Source: an uncultured Bacilli bacterium
Lineage (GTDB): Bacteria; Bacillota_I; Bacilli_A; RF39; UBA660
Length of the DNA stretch: 64,000 nt
Reading direction: 5' to 3'
Assembly: GCA_934162425.1 (NCBI GenBank)
Contig: CAKPIS010000007.1
Coordinates: 1-64,000 of the forward strand
Below the pieces are notes generated by a model. That model ran no database searches and was not told where the DNA came from. It saw only the letters and a list, made by a program, of their open reading frames with translations. Of this stretch, positions 35,070 through 44,349 are shown piece by piece. The translations under genes were made by a program, and so were the position numbers. Positions within the stretch are counted from its first letter, which is position 1; every line of letters begins with the position of its first letter.

Positions 35070-35091
35070 AAAAAAGAAGTCTATGCTTCTT
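35070..35091 (-). terminator. Terminator after the 47-residue protein gene
   Basis: On the minus strand AAGAAG pairs with CTTCTT around a six-base loop, followed by T residues. It begins at the stop codon of the small gene. Confidence 0.7.
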
Positions 35092-35233
35092 ATCTCTTAT
35101 TTTTCTTATTTAGTTTTTTATTTTTAACTATCTTTTTATTATTTTTAATATTATTATTGCTAGAATCCACATATTTTTTTCTAGCAAAACTAGGTACTAA
35201 TAAAGGTAATCCTTTATCAACACTATAAGCCAT
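35090..35233 (-). CDS. 47-residue basic protein of unknown function
   Basis: ATG at 35233 follows GGGTGATAAA and opens 47 codons: MAYSVDKGLPLLVPSFARKK, then an Asn/Lys-rich tail ending NKKNKR. I do not recognise it. Its own ribosome binding site and terminator support it. It starts 11 bases after the stop of the hybrid kinase gene, so it is likely the last gene of that transcript. A basic disordered tail could bind nucleic acid or the ribosome; this is a guess. Confidence 0.5.
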   Translation of the reverse strand: MAYSVDKGLPLLVPSFARKKYVDSSNNNIKNNKKIVKNKKLNKKNKR

Positions 35234-35244
35234 TTTATCACCCT

Positions 35245-37038
35245 TTAAATATATTTTTTAATAATTCTATCAAACTCATCATCTAAGTTTTCTTCTAATA
35301 AATAATTATTAAAACCATCTTCTATATAATGTTTACCAATAGTTTCTTTATCTTTTTTTAACATTACTACAATAGGTGTCTTTAAATCTTTTTTAATTTC
35401 TTGTAATTTACCTAAAACTGCAAAGGCTGATAAAGGTTTCATATCATCTTCAAGTATTATTAAATCAAAACTTTCTCCATCTTTTACCCTTTGAATGCAA
35501 TCATTACCATACATTGTTGCTAAAAGATCTATATCATATTTATTTGATAATGAATTGAGTGTTCTAAGAAGTTGTATATTATCACTTACTACCATTACTT
35601 TTTTCTTATTAAATATGTATTTACTATAATATGTATCTTTATTTACTTTTATTTTTTGGTCTATTACTATAGTAACAGTACTTCCTATTTTTTCTTCACT
35701 TTTAATATTAATGTATCCACCTAATTTTTTAATAATTTTAAAAGCTAGTTTTAAATCTATATCTAAACTATCCAATTTTAAAAGGTCTGTATTTTCTAAA
35801 TTACTATTGTAACGTAATAACTCATTTAATTTTTCAACACTAATACCACAACCAGAATCTTCTACTCTTATTATTATTCTAGCTACATCGTATTTAACTA
35901 TTTCATTAGCACTTACTTCAATATAACCATCTTTTGTATATTTAGCAGCATTAACTAATATACTCATAATTACTTGTTTTAATTTAATAGGATCTCCATA
36001 TAATTCATTTGGAATATTTTTACTTATATCATATCTTAGTGCAACTCCAGTATTTAACTTTGGTTCTATTGTTTTTATACATGTATTTAAAAGTGTATTC
36101 ATATTATATGTTTCAGAACTTACTATTAATTTACTTGAACTTATAGTTGAAACATCAAGCACATTATTAATTGTATTTTTAAGTTCTCTTGCATTATTTT
36201 CTATAACTTTAAGTCCTGTTTGAATAGTATTTATATCTTTTTCTTTTTCAAGCATATTTTTAACTTCTAATATATTATCTATAGGCTTTTTGGTTTCTTG
36301 TGACATACTAAATAAGAAGTTGGATTTTTCTTCACTCATACTTTCTAATAAGCGTTTATTTTTATTTAGTTCATATATCATTTTTACATCTGGATTTTCT
36401 ATTGTAAAAAACATAATTAAGTCAGCGAATGCTGCAACTAATGAAATTAAAAGTACTTCTGGTGCTATACTTCTTATTAAAAGTGATACTGCACCTAATA
36501 TAGCTAAAAATAGAAGTGGAATAAATTTCTTATTATCTGAACTTTTAATATTTTTAAATAAAGTTTTTAAAACAAGTATTATAATAAGAACAACATACAA
36601 AGTAAGTACAAAAAATAAGACATTCATTGCTTCTCCATTAGTATCAATTATACCATTTTCATTTATAACGTTTACTTTTAAGAAGAAAAAACTAATTGAT
36701 ATTACTACATTAAATATTAATGTTATCTTATTTAATTTATCTCTTAATTTTTTATTATTATTAATTGATACTATGGATACATAGTTAAATAATGCCCATG
36801 TCCAAAATAACATTAGTATATAATCTATTCTATGCAAATTATATATATATGATGGTTTACCATATAAATTCATTAATATAACTAGAATACACGCTAAAGA
36901 TGATTCTAAAAATGCTGTTATTATTAGATAAGAATAAGCTCTAGTTTCATCTCCTTTAAATCTTTTTTTAGAATAGAATACTACAAGTATTAAAATGTTT
37001 ATAAATACTGCACATATTGGAAAGTATAAATTATTCAT
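35245..37038 (-). CDS. Hybrid histidine-kinase-like protein lacking both phosphoacceptors
   Basis: A 597-residue membrane protein. Residues 1-215 hold six to seven membrane helices. Then come a HisKA-like dimerisation helix (KSNFLFSMSQETKKP, 238-252), an HATPase domain with the N box ILVNAAKYT (360-368) and G1 box VEDSGCGIS (392-400), and a C-terminal receiver-like domain (480-597). The H-box histidine is Gln (Q247), and the receiver position that should be the phosphorylated Asp reads Glu (E530, in DLIILEDDM). The ATP site looks intact. So it may bind ATP and change shape but should not autophosphorylate in the standard way. No response-regulator gene is next to it. Confidence 0.8.
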   Translation of the reverse strand: MNNLYFPICAVFINILILVVFYSKKRFKGDETRAYSYLIITAFLESSLACILVILMNLYGKPSYIYNLHRIDYILMLFWTWALFNYVSIVSINNNKKLRDKLNKITLIFNVVISISFFFLKVNVINENGIIDTNGEAMNVLFFVLTLYVVLIIILVLKTLFKNIKSSDNKKFIPLLFLAILGAVSLLIRSIAPEVLLISLVAAFADLIMFFTIENPDVKMIYELNKNKRLLESMSEEKSNFLFSMSQETKKPIDNILEVKNMLEKEKDINTIQTGLKVIENNARELKNTINNVLDVSTISSSKLIVSSETYNMNTLLNTCIKTIEPKLNTGVALRYDISKNIPNELYGDPIKLKQVIMSILVNAAKYTKDGYIEVSANEIVKYDVARIIIRVEDSGCGISVEKLNELLRYNSNLENTDLLKLDSLDIDLKLAFKIIKKLGGYINIKSEEKIGSTVTIVIDQKIKVNKDTYYSKYIFNKKKVMVVSDNIQLLRTLNSLSNKYDIDLLATMYGNDCIQRVKDGESFDLIILEDDMKPLSAFAVLGKLQEIKKDLKTPIVVMLKKDKETIGKHYIEDGFNNYLLEENLDDEFDRIIKKYI

Positions 37039-37093
37039 AAGGACCTCCTACTATCATAATAAGTATAACACAATTAAATATAATAACAAACAA

Positions 37094-37117
37094 AAAACAT
37101 CAAAATTTTGATGTTTT
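37094..37117 (-). terminator. Terminator after the PlsC-like gene
   Basis: AAAACATCAAAA and TTTTGATGTTTT form a perfect 12-pair palindrome followed by T residues on the minus strand. Confidence 0.75.
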
Positions 37118-37124
37118 GTCTATT

Positions 37125-38312
37125 TTAAAAATGATTTCTCTTACTAGCTAAGAATGCATTATTTTTATTTAATTTTATCTTGCTTAAATGATCAAAAGCT
37201 TCTTCTTTACTAACTATAGATTTATCAACAAAGTGTTTAGCTTCTAACTCTTCTTTAGTAAAATGCCACTCACTTAAAACTTTTTTTTCATATTCTTCAT
37301 AATATGCTTCTAGCGGTGCTTTTCTATAAAAATCATGGGTTAAGTCTTCTTCCATGTTAGGCACTCTTCCATACTTTTTATATAAACTATCTCTATTTAT
37401 AAAGTTATATTCATACCATATATCAAGAAGTTCTCTACCAATTTCACCTTTTAGTATATCTAAAGCCTCTTTTTTATCTTCTTTAGATAACTTTCTATTT
37501 CCATATATTTTTCTATAGTCAATAGGTTCTCCAAATTTTACAACAGCTATTTTTTTATTATCTTGCACGGTTAAATCATAAGCAACAGGTAAAACTATTG
37601 CATCTGTATCTATTGCAGCTTCTACCATAAAATAACTACCATCATAATAAGGTTTGTTTTGAGATAGATTCCAAGAACCTTCATAAAACCATAACATATT
37701 ATATCCAGTATTTAAAATATCTCTTATTGTATTTTTAACATTAGCTCTATCATTTAATGCACTTTTAATTACATTATCATATATCTTTTTTTCCTTTGTG
37801 TATTCTTTAATTAAATCTTCATTATTAGTAAGATCTATATATTCTTTTAACTCGCTTAAATATTCTTCTTTTCTCTTTATAAAATCACTTTCATAAGGAT
37901 TTTCCATATCAAAATAAATAATACCATTTTTTTCAAGTAAAACTCCACCTATATCACCATGTACATTTTCATAATCTCCAGATAACAATATCATATGTTC
38001 TGGCATTGCTTCCATTATTATTTCTATATCTTGTTTTCTAACATGATTAGGTGCAACTATTATTGGTCTATTTTTATATTCTTCATTTTCTCTTAATTTT
38101 TGTATATATTCTTTACTTGGAAAATCTTTTGAACATCTATTAAATATTCTAGCTAGTTTAATAAGATTATATAAAGTATTATGCAATTTTTCATTTTTTC
38201 TTATATCTTCTATTTCACTTGAAGGATATCCAAAATCATATCTTAATTTTCTATCTCTTTTAATCTTTTCTAACTCTTCTTGTCTTTTTTTCTTTATATT
38301 TTTATCTTGCAT
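37125..38312 (-). CDS. PlsC-like acyltransferase domain protein
   Basis: A 395-residue protein with the two main motifs of glycerolphosphate acyltransferases: IVAPNHVRKQD (NHx4D type, near residue 83) and FYEGSWN in the place of the EGTR motif. A 1-acylglycerol-3-phosphate acyltransferase role is therefore possible, but the second motif is altered and both flanks are unusually long and charged, with no membrane segment. Function should be treated as uncertain. The frame opens 19 codons earlier, yet AAAGGGGGA precedes the ATG at 38312, which I chose. It stands alone between terminators. Confidence 0.75.
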   Translation of the reverse strand: MQDKNIKKKRQEELEKIKRDRKLRYDFGYPSSEIEDIRKNEKLHNTLYNLIKLARIFNRCSKDFPSKEYIQKLRENEEYKNRPIIVAPNHVRKQDIEIIMEAMPEHMILLSGDYENVHGDIGGVLLEKNGIIYFDMENPYESDFIKRKEEYLSELKEYIDLTNNEDLIKEYTKEKKIYDNVIKSALNDRANVKNTIRDILNTGYNMLWFYEGSWNLSQNKPYYDGSYFMVEAAIDTDAIVLPVAYDLTVQDNKKIAVVKFGEPIDYRKIYGNRKLSKEDKKEALDILKGEIGRELLDIWYEYNFINRDSLYKKYGRVPNMEEDLTHDFYRKAPLEAYYEEYEKKVLSEWHFTKEELEAKHFVDKSIVSKEEAFDHLSKIKLNKNNAFLASKRNHF

Positions 38313-38353
38313 AATAAAATCCCCCTTTACTTGGTGATTTATTTTAGCATAAT

Positions 38354-38384
38354 TTAAAAAAAATAGCAATAGTACTTGCTATTA
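38354..38384 (-). terminator. Terminator of the VanW operon
   Basis: On the minus strand AATAGCAA pairs with TTGCTATT around a six-base loop and is followed by eight T residues. Confidence 0.8.
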
Positions 38385-38396
38385 ATACGTATAGGT

Positions 38397-39203
38397 TTAA
38401 GAATATGTAGTTATATATACAAACATACCTAAAATTATAGTTAAAATTATAATTAAGTAATAAATTACATATAAAGCCCTTCTAAGATATGTTTTTTTAA
38501 TACTTTTAATAAATGTTAATACTATTAAGCATAAAAATATTGTACTTATTACTATGAAGATTTTATTTATGATAGAACCTATATTATAAAATAAACTTAT
38601 AAGTATTTGATAAATAAATACATATAAAATAAATATTACATTATATCTTTTTATTAAAGCATTATATTCTCTAGAATATAATATTCCATCTTTTTTCTTA
38701 AATCCAATTAAATATATAATTATAAATATAAATAATATAATTAGTCCTAATGCATAGTTATTAATTGTTTTATTAAATAAAAATATCCATGATAACATAA
38801 AAAACAAATTATCATATATTAATCCTTTAGAATTTACTAAAGATTTATATAAAATTATTGATATTATAAGTAAAAACATTAATGTTAAACTTTGCTTAAA
38901 TAAGGGAAAATAAAATACAGCAAAATAAACAGATGATAGATAATGATATATTAAACTAATTAAGATAATAGTAATGTTAAAAATAAATATTACTATGTTA
39001 TAATTTCTATCATAATTTATACTTCGTAAGTTAAATAAATTTTTAATTTCAAATATAATAAATAATATATAAATTACAAGTAATATTATATTTGAAGAGT
39101 TTTTATATATAGCTGTTAAATCAATTTTAAAGTTAGTAATTATTATTAATAATGGTAAAATAATAAAAAGTAAATTATTAAATATTTTTAATATTTTTTT
39201 CAT
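38397..39203 (-). CDS. Polytopic membrane protein of unknown function
   Basis: I do not recognise this 268-residue protein. It is almost wholly hydrophobic, with about eight predicted membrane helices separated by short loops with Lys/Asn (KKTYLRRAL near the end). No transporter or enzyme motif is visible. It is the last gene of a tight three-gene operon: its start lies a few bases after the stop of the 212-codon gene, which follows the VanW-family gene. Confidence 0.7.
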   Translation of the reverse strand: MKKILKIFNNLLFIILPLLIIITNFKIDLTAIYKNSSNIILLVIYILFIIFEIKNLFNLRSINYDRNYNIVIFIFNITIILISLIYHYLSSVYFAVFYFPLFKQSLTLMFLLIISIILYKSLVNSKGLIYDNLFFMLSWIFLFNKTINNYALGLIILFIFIIIYLIGFKKKDGILYSREYNALIKRYNVIFILYVFIYQILISLFYNIGSIINKIFIVISTIFLCLIVLTFIKSIKKTYLRRALYVIYYLIIILTIILGMFVYITTYS

Positions 39204-39207
39204 ATAA

Positions 39208-39846
39208 TTACCTTCCTAACTCTAATACTATATTAGTTAAATTAATGTATTTTTTTATTGTAGTTTCATATATACTTAAAATATATTTATTTGATTCTTT
39301 AAAATAATTATAATCTGCTTTAACAATAGAATAATAAGCACTTTTTTTATTAATGGTTTCTTCTAATAGATTAATATAAGAATCATTTTTAAGTAAATCA
39401 TACATATTATCATCATATTTTAAGTATTTACCTAAAATACTTTTTATTTTCTTTTCTTTAGCTTTTATTAAAGAGTTATATTCATCACTACCAGTTTTAT
39501 TTTTATTATAAAATGTATCATAATATTCTATTAATGTATATTTTTTATCTTTTATTCTTAATACTTCTTTATTTAATTCATCATTTATTTCATTAAACGA
39601 TTTTTTTAATTCTTCTAAGTCTTTATTATTATAATTACTACTTTGTATGTTATTAATTAATATTATATTATCATCTAACTTTTTCATATCAGTATTTATT
39701 TTATTGATAACGTTATAAGATACTTCTATTTTTCTATTTATATTAAATAAATATAGACCTGTATCTATTATTAAATAACTACCTATTATAATTATTATAA
39801 TAAATAAAATACTTAATAATTTATTTTTATCTTTTTTAAGTAGCAT
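39208..39846 (-). CDS. Single-pass membrane protein with helical outer domain
   Basis: I do not recognise this 212-residue protein. Residues 10-33 form one membrane helix after a basic start, and the rest is a Lys/Asn/Asp-rich helical domain with probable coiled coil (LDDNIILINNIQ, LEELKKSFNEI), predicted outside. It is translated between the VanW-family protein and a polytopic membrane protein with gaps of under 20 bases, so the three probably act in one envelope complex. Confidence 0.7.
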   Translation of the reverse strand: MLLKKDKNKLLSILFIIIIIIGSYLIIDTGLYLFNINRKIEVSYNVINKINTDMKKLDDNIILINNIQSSNYNNKDLEELKKSFNEINDELNKEVLRIKDKKYTLIEYYDTFYNKNKTGSDEYNSLIKAKEKKIKSILGKYLKYDDNMYDLLKNDSYINLLEETINKKSAYYSIVKADYNYFKESNKYILSIYETTIKKYINLTNIVLELGR

Positions 39847-39865
39847 TTTATCACATCTTTCTTTT

Positions 39866-41593
39866 TTACTGTTTATAATAACTCGTATTTAAATACTTTT
39901 GACTTACATATTTACCATTTTCAAATTCTTTTAAGTAACTAACATATCCCCCATTTGAAAAGTACGAATATGGTTCATATGTCTTATTACCTAATGTTTT
40001 ATCACTAGACCATATATCAACTGTTAGCTTTTCTCCTGTAACATATGAAGCAATATATACAGGATAGTCATATTGATTCTTAAATTTATAATCTGTAGTA
40101 GTCGATGATACTGTTGCATCTAATCCTTTTGGAACATAAGCTGGTGCATAAGAATGGTTTATTCTATAAACAATCTCTAAATTTGCTCTTAACTGAGCAT
40201 TATAAAGTGTTGTAGCCAATTGACAAACTCCCCCTCCATTAGCAGTTGTTAAAACTTTATTAACATATGCAGGAGCTGGTAAATAACCATTTTTAGCACT
40301 ATATGGACCAACTACTTTTAAGTATGAAAACTCATCGTCTTTCTTTAGCACAGAACCATTTAATTTAGATGCTGCTAAAACTATGTTATGCCCTCTATTA
40401 CCAACATTTTCAAAAGTAGTAGTATAACTTGCAATTTTAGTATTTATAGATGCTAATTCTTTGTTTTTATCTTCCATTTTAACAACAGTACCATAAGCTT
40501 TTACTTTAGTTTGATTAGTTAAATTATTTAAACTTTTTTCTAGTTCTTTAGCTGTTTTATCTACATCAAGACTAAACCCATTTACGGAAGGAGCATATGA
40601 AACATTATGCTTATCATCAACAACAAGTCCATCTTCTCTTTCTAGTACATCTAAACGTGTCTTTAAAGATATAATGAATTTATTAATACTTTCCTTATCA
40701 TAAGTTCCTTTTAAGTAAAATACTTTTCTCTTCTTTTTCATATTTATCATTTTTAATTTTTCTATTAAAGATAAATTTTTATTATAATTTATTATCTCAT
40801 TTTTAATATCATCTTTATTAGTTATAATACCAAGTTCTTTATACGTATAGTCATAATCTCCATTAACGTTTGATATTGTAATTTTACCATCAGTAATTTT
40901 TTCATTTTCACTATTTATTATATTGTCTAACTGACTTATCTTTTTACCAGATAAATTAATATTATTAAAATAAATGCCTGGGTAAAATAAACCATTATAC
41001 TTTTTTACTAGAGTAAATTCATAAACAGTTGCACTTAGTAAAATGATAATTAAAATACCAAGGCATATAAAAACATTTCTTTTTACTTTATTATTACTTG
41101 ATATAGAATTATACTTTTTTATTTCATCATCCAATAAAAGCACTTCCTCATCAGATAATTCTCCTTGTTTTATAGCTTCATCTTTGTACTTAGAGAAATA
41201 TCTATTAAAAGTTTTATTACTAAATGATACGTTTGTTTTATTTTGATATTCATAATAAGCTAAATTCTTTTTTTCTTCTTCAGATAGTAGTTTAAAGAAT
41301 TTAATCATAATAAGTGATTTATTATAAAATGCAAGAATGCTAATAATTTTAGAATACACAAAAGATATGGCTCTTTTATCATCCTTAATATTACACTGGG
41401 ATTTTATTCTTTCTATAATTAATTCATCTTTTAATACATTAAGAATAGTTTTAATCGCTAATAAATTTTTATTTTCATCTTTTAAAAGTATATCAAGAGC
41501 TTCATTTAACTCATGGTTAAAAAGTAAATTTTTAACATAATTTACTCTTTGATTTTCGTCCAAATTATTTATTTTACTACTACCATTTGCCAT
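39866..41593 (-). CDS. VanW-family protein with a cytoplasmic N-terminal domain
   Basis: A 575-residue protein. Residues 1-165 are a cytoplasmic helical domain. One membrane helix (about 172-192) follows, then a peptidoglycan-binding-4-like region (FNNINLSGKKISQLDN), then the VanW domain: NRGHNIVLAASKLNGSVL, DEFSYLKVVGPYSAKNGYL, and NGGGVCQLATTLYNAQLRAN, which carries the family-typical GGGVCQ. VanW proteins are named after a vancomycin cluster gene, but their reaction is unknown and they are common in non-resistant Firmicutes. It is the first gene of the operon with the two membrane proteins. Confidence 0.88.
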   Translation of the reverse strand: MANGSSKINNLDENQRVNYVKNLLFNHELNEALDILLKDENKNLLAIKTILNVLKDELIIERIKSQCNIKDDKRAISFVYSKIISILAFYNKSLIMIKFFKLLSEEEKKNLAYYEYQNKTNVSFSNKTFNRYFSKYKDEAIKQGELSDEEVLLLDDEIKKYNSISSNNKVKRNVFICLGILIIILLSATVYEFTLVKKYNGLFYPGIYFNNINLSGKKISQLDNIINSENEKITDGKITISNVNGDYDYTYKELGIITNKDDIKNEIINYNKNLSLIEKLKMINMKKKRKVFYLKGTYDKESINKFIISLKTRLDVLEREDGLVVDDKHNVSYAPSVNGFSLDVDKTAKELEKSLNNLTNQTKVKAYGTVVKMEDKNKELASINTKIASYTTTFENVGNRGHNIVLAASKLNGSVLKKDDEFSYLKVVGPYSAKNGYLPAPAYVNKVLTTANGGGVCQLATTLYNAQLRANLEIVYRINHSYAPAYVPKGLDATVSSTTTDYKFKNQYDYPVYIASYVTGEKLTVDIWSSDKTLGNKTYEPYSYFSNGGYVSYLKEFENGKYVSQKYLNTSYYKQ

Positions 41594-41704
41594 ACTATCA
41601 ACACCCTATCATATAAATTATTATAAATTAAAACCTTTTAAAAGTAAATAAGAACCCTTAATAATTTATAGAATATACTACTATTGTAAGTGAGGAGGAT
41701 AAAT

Positions 41705-42700
41705 GTGAAAAAGAAAATTATTATAATAATTTGCAGTCTTTTAGTATTGTTAGTAGGAACTTTACTAATTATAAAGATGCAAAAAAATGAAAAGAAAGAT
41801 AATAATGAACTAAAAGAAGTTAAAGTAGCAGAAGTTGCACACACAATATTTTATGCACCCATGTATGCTGCTATAAGTAAAGACTATTTTAAAGATGAAA
41901 ATATTAAAATAGATTTAAGTCTAACAGCAGGTGCTGATAAAGTTACAGCAGCAGTATTATCAGGTGATGTTGATATTGGATTTTGTGGCAGTGAAGCCAC
42001 TATATATGTATATAATAGTGATGAAGAAGATTATCTTGTAAACTTTGCAAGATTAACTAAAAAAGATGGTTCATTTTTAGTATCAAGAAAAAAATATGAT
42101 AACTTTAAACTAGAAGACTTAAAAGGGAAAAAAGTAATTGGTGGAAGAAAAGGTGGAATGCCTGAAATGACATTTGAATGGGGATTAAAACAAAATGGAA
42201 TTGATCCTAAAAAAGATTTAAGCATTGATACTAGTATAGCCTTTTCAGCTATGGAAGGGGCGTTTATAGGAGGTAATGGTGACTTTGTAACACTATTTGA
42301 ACCTAATGCACTAAGTGTTGAAAAACAAGGTTTAGGATACGTTGTTGCATATGTTGGTGAATTTGGTGGTGAAGTTCCATATACTGCTTATAATGCAAGA
42401 AAAAGTTATATAGAAAATAATAAAGATTTAATTAATGGATTTACAAAAGCTATTAATAAAGGGTTAAAGTATGTAAATGAAACAGATTCTAGTATAGTTG
42501 CAAAAGATATATATGAATTCTTCCCTGAATTATCATTAAATGATTTAACCGCAATCATTGAAAGATATAAAACAAATGAAGCTTGGCCTACTTCATCATA
42601 TATAACAAAAAAAGACTTTGAACATCTACAAGATATAATTATTAGTGCTGGAGAATTAGATAAAAAAGCACCATATGACAAATTAGTTTTTGAAGGATAA
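41705..42700 (+). CDS. ABC importer substrate-binding protein (NMT1/SsuA/ThiY-like)
   Basis: A 331-residue exported protein. Residues 1-23 are a basic start and hydrophobic anchor with no clear lipobox. The rest matches the NMT1/SsuA type-II binding fold: VAHTIFYAPMYAAISKDYF, DKVTAAVLSGDVDIGFCGS, LKGKKVIGGRKGGMPE and GDFVTLFEPNAL. Members bind nitrate, sulfonates, taurine or thiamine precursors; which one is not visible. The frame opens at 41690, but the GTG at 41705 follows GAGGAGGATAAAT and is the better start. The ATPase gene follows after three bases, but it and the permease are each split by a mobile element, so the importer should be non-functional unless they excise. Confidence 0.88.
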   Translation: MKKKIIIIICSLLVLLVGTLLIIKMQKNEKKDNNELKEVKVAEVAHTIFYAPMYAAISKDYFKDENIKIDLSLTAGADKVTAAVLSGDVDIGFCGSEATIYVYNSDEEDYLVNFARLTKKDGSFLVSRKKYDNFKLEDLKGKKVIGGRKGGMPEMTFEWGLKQNGIDPKKDLSIDTSIAFSAMEGAFIGGNGDFVTLFEPNALSVEKQGLGYVVAYVGEFGGEVPYTAYNARKSYIENNKDLINGFTKAINKGLKYVNETDSSIVAKDIYEFFPELSLNDLTAIIERYKTNEAWPTSSYITKKDFEHLQDIIISAGELDKKAPYDKLVFEG

Positions 42701-42703
42701 GTT

Positions 42704-43126
42704 ATGAATGAACTCTTAAAAATAGAAGAGTTAGAAAAAAATTACTTATCTAAGAAAAATGCCATATGTGCTCTTAAGAATATTAATTTAACAGTTAATG
42801 AAAATGAGTTTGTAGTATTAGTTGGACCATCTGGATGTGGCAAATCAACTATTTTATCAATAATTGGAAATTTAGAGAAAAAAAGTTCTGGTAATATTAA
42901 ATTTAAAAATAATAATGTAAAAATAGGTTATATGTTTCAAGAGGACACACTATTTCCTTGGTTAAATGTTTTAGATAACTGTCTATTGGGACTTAAGATA
43001 AGAAAAGAGATAAATGAAAGTAGTATATCCTATGTTAAAGGATTATTAGAAAAATATGGTCTTTCTGCATTTGAAAAAAGTTTTCCAAGAGAACTTTCTG
43101 GTGGTATGAGGCAAAGAGTTGCTTGA
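42704..43126 (+). CDS. ABC importer ATPase, 5' part (gene split by element 1)
   Basis: N-terminal 139 residues of an SsuB/TauB-type ABC ATPase: Walker A VGPSGCGKST, Q loop MFQEDTLFPW and signature LSGGMRQR. Frame and homology stop at RVA followed by TGA. The rest (Walker B, H loop) is at 50976..51320. Joining 42704..43111 to 50976..51320 gives 251 codons including the stop in one frame, the normal size. The break falls inside the 11-base sequence that is duplicated at both ends of the inserted element. The ATPase is non-functional while the element is in place. Confidence 0.92.
   Translation: MNELLKIEELEKNYLSKKNAICALKNINLTVNENEFVVLVGPSGCGKSTILSIIGNLEKKSSGNIKFKNNNVKIGYMFQEDTLFPWLNVLDNCLLGLKIRKEINESSISYVKGLLEKYGLSAFEKSFPRELSGGMRQRVA
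43112..43122 (+). repeat. Left core of element 1 (attL)
   Basis: CAAAGAGTTGC, identical to 50976..50986. It lies within the codons for QRVA just after the ABC signature motif. Confidence 0.85.
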
Positions 43127-43143
43127 ATGTTATAAAGACACTT
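43123..43143 (+). repeat. Left terminal inverted repeat of element 1
   Basis: The 21 bases starting TTGAATGT and ending AAAGACACTT match the reverse complement of 50958..50978 at 19 positions. This is a probable recombinase-binding half-site. Confidence 0.75.
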
Positions 43144-43150
43144 ATGGCAT

Positions 43151-43183
43151 TAAAAAATTGACTCAAATTTATGAATCAATTTC
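43151..43183 (-). terminator. Terminator after the PrsW-like gene
   Basis: On the minus strand AAATTGATTC pairs with GAGTCAATTT (one G-T) around an eight-base loop, then T residues. It overlaps the end of the gene. Confidence 0.65.
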
Positions 43184-44344
43184 TTTCTTTTTTGTTTTAC
43201 TTTTCTCTAACATTTTAGCGTCATCAACTTGTTTTAATCCCAAATTAATAAAGTATATTATTACAAGCCAAGCTAATATTGTCATAGTTATTTGAACTAG
43301 GTAGTATGGAGAATTAATTGGCATATCCCAAATACCATGTAACACAGCTGGAATTAAACATATAAGTAAAAATCTCTTATCATTTAAATGTTTTCTATCT
43401 AATTTTTCAAATCCCTTAACATACATTAATGCTGCTCCTTCAATAGCTGCCCAAGCAACATGTCCTCCTGGAGCTAAAAATCCACGTAATTTAATTATAC
43501 TAAGCATAGCAGCATTTCCACTATTTAAACCAAATCTTAAAATATATCCAGCTGTTTCAAATGCTGCAAACCCAGCTCCAACTGCTGCTCCTATAAGTAA
43601 TCCATCTAGAATATAATTACTTTTTTTACTTTTAAATAGGAATAATGCAACTACTATAGCCTTAGCAACTTCTTCTACAAAACCAACTGTTAATGCACCT
43701 GTATATGTTGATATATCCATATTAAATCCTAGTGTTGAAAGTAATATCGTAAAAATTAAACTTAAAGCTCCTCCAAGTACGAAATACTTAACAACTTTAT
43801 AAAATGGAATATTTCTAAACAAATTAATTTCATAAAAGAACATTAATACCGTAACTGGAATAGCAAATGCACCAAGCATTATCATAGCAGGTAAAAAATT
43901 TACTTGTCCATATGTAATATAACCCATTCTTGTTGGTATATATGCAATTATAAAAAATATCAGTATCTTAAAATATACCCATGCACTTGCATTTTTAGGA
44001 TCAATGTCGCTAACTTTAGGTGTAGTTCTTTCATCACCACATATAAATACTTCATCTAATTCTTTATCATCATGTTTTTTAAAAGTATTTTTAAACAAAT
44101 CTTTAAACGTAACATAGTTTTCTGATTTAGCACCTGTTATCTTATCTAGATTTTCTGTTATTATATTTGTTTGAACCTTCTTAACTAAAGGAAAACCACA
44201 TTCAGGGCAATTTTGTTCATCACCATTTATTTTTTTACCACACTCTGGACAAACCTCATTTGATTGCTTAATACCACAATGTGGACATACCTTTGCACTA
44301 GATGATATTTCTTTTTTACATTCACTACATTTAATTAACGCCAT
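43169..44344 (-). CDS. PrsW-family intramembrane protease with N-terminal zinc ribbons
   Basis: A 391-residue protein. Residues 1-60 hold two zinc ribbons (CSECKKEI with CPHCG, CPECGKKI with CPECGFP). From about residue 110 it is polytopic with about seven to eight helices and carries PrsW-like motifs: FVEEVAKAIV with the EExxK pair, GFAAFETAGYI, PGGHVAWAAIEG and the late HGIWD. PrsW proteases cleave membrane anti-sigma factors. The combination with zinc ribbons is known in uncharacterised Firmicutes proteins. It is the last of three minus-strand genes in element 1 and may act on the two upstream products; that link is inference. Confidence 0.85.
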   Translation of the reverse strand: MALIKCSECKKEISSSAKVCPHCGIKQSNEVCPECGKKINGDEQNCPECGFPLVKKVQTNIITENLDKITGAKSENYVTFKDLFKNTFKKHDDKELDEVFICGDERTTPKVSDIDPKNASAWVYFKILIFFIIAYIPTRMGYITYGQVNFLPAMIMLGAFAIPVTVLMFFYEINLFRNIPFYKVVKYFVLGGALSLIFTILLSTLGFNMDISTYTGALTVGFVEEVAKAIVVALFLFKSKKSNYILDGLLIGAAVGAGFAAFETAGYILRFGLNSGNAAMLSIIKLRGFLAPGGHVAWAAIEGAALMYVKGFEKLDRKHLNDKRFLLICLIPAVLHGIWDMPINSPYYLVQITMTILAWLVIIYFINLGLKQVDDAKMLEKSKTKKKEIDS

Positions 44345-44349
44345 GTTCT

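Larger units (their letters stand above)
34725..35089. other. 365-bp intergenic region with a cluster of DnaA-box-like sites
   Basis: Contains one perfect DnaA box TGTGGATAA (34950..34958) and three one-mismatch relatives: TTACCCACA (34894..34902), TTATACACA (34913..34921) and TGTGGAAAA (35008..35016), all within about 125 bases of AT-rich DNA. It also holds a 17-codon ORF with a good ribosome binding site and two terminators. dnaA, dnaN and rpmH are absent from the window, and the genes on both sides point the same way, so an origin is not proven. Confidence 0.4.

Noticed and set aside
34992..35228. A 78-codon plus-strand frame
   Set aside because: It is antisense to the better supported 47-residue gene, has no ribosome binding site and is a Leu/Phe run from AT-rich DNA.
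41638..41844. A minus-strand 68-codon frame
   Set aside because: It is antisense to the substrate-binding protein gene and has no start signal.
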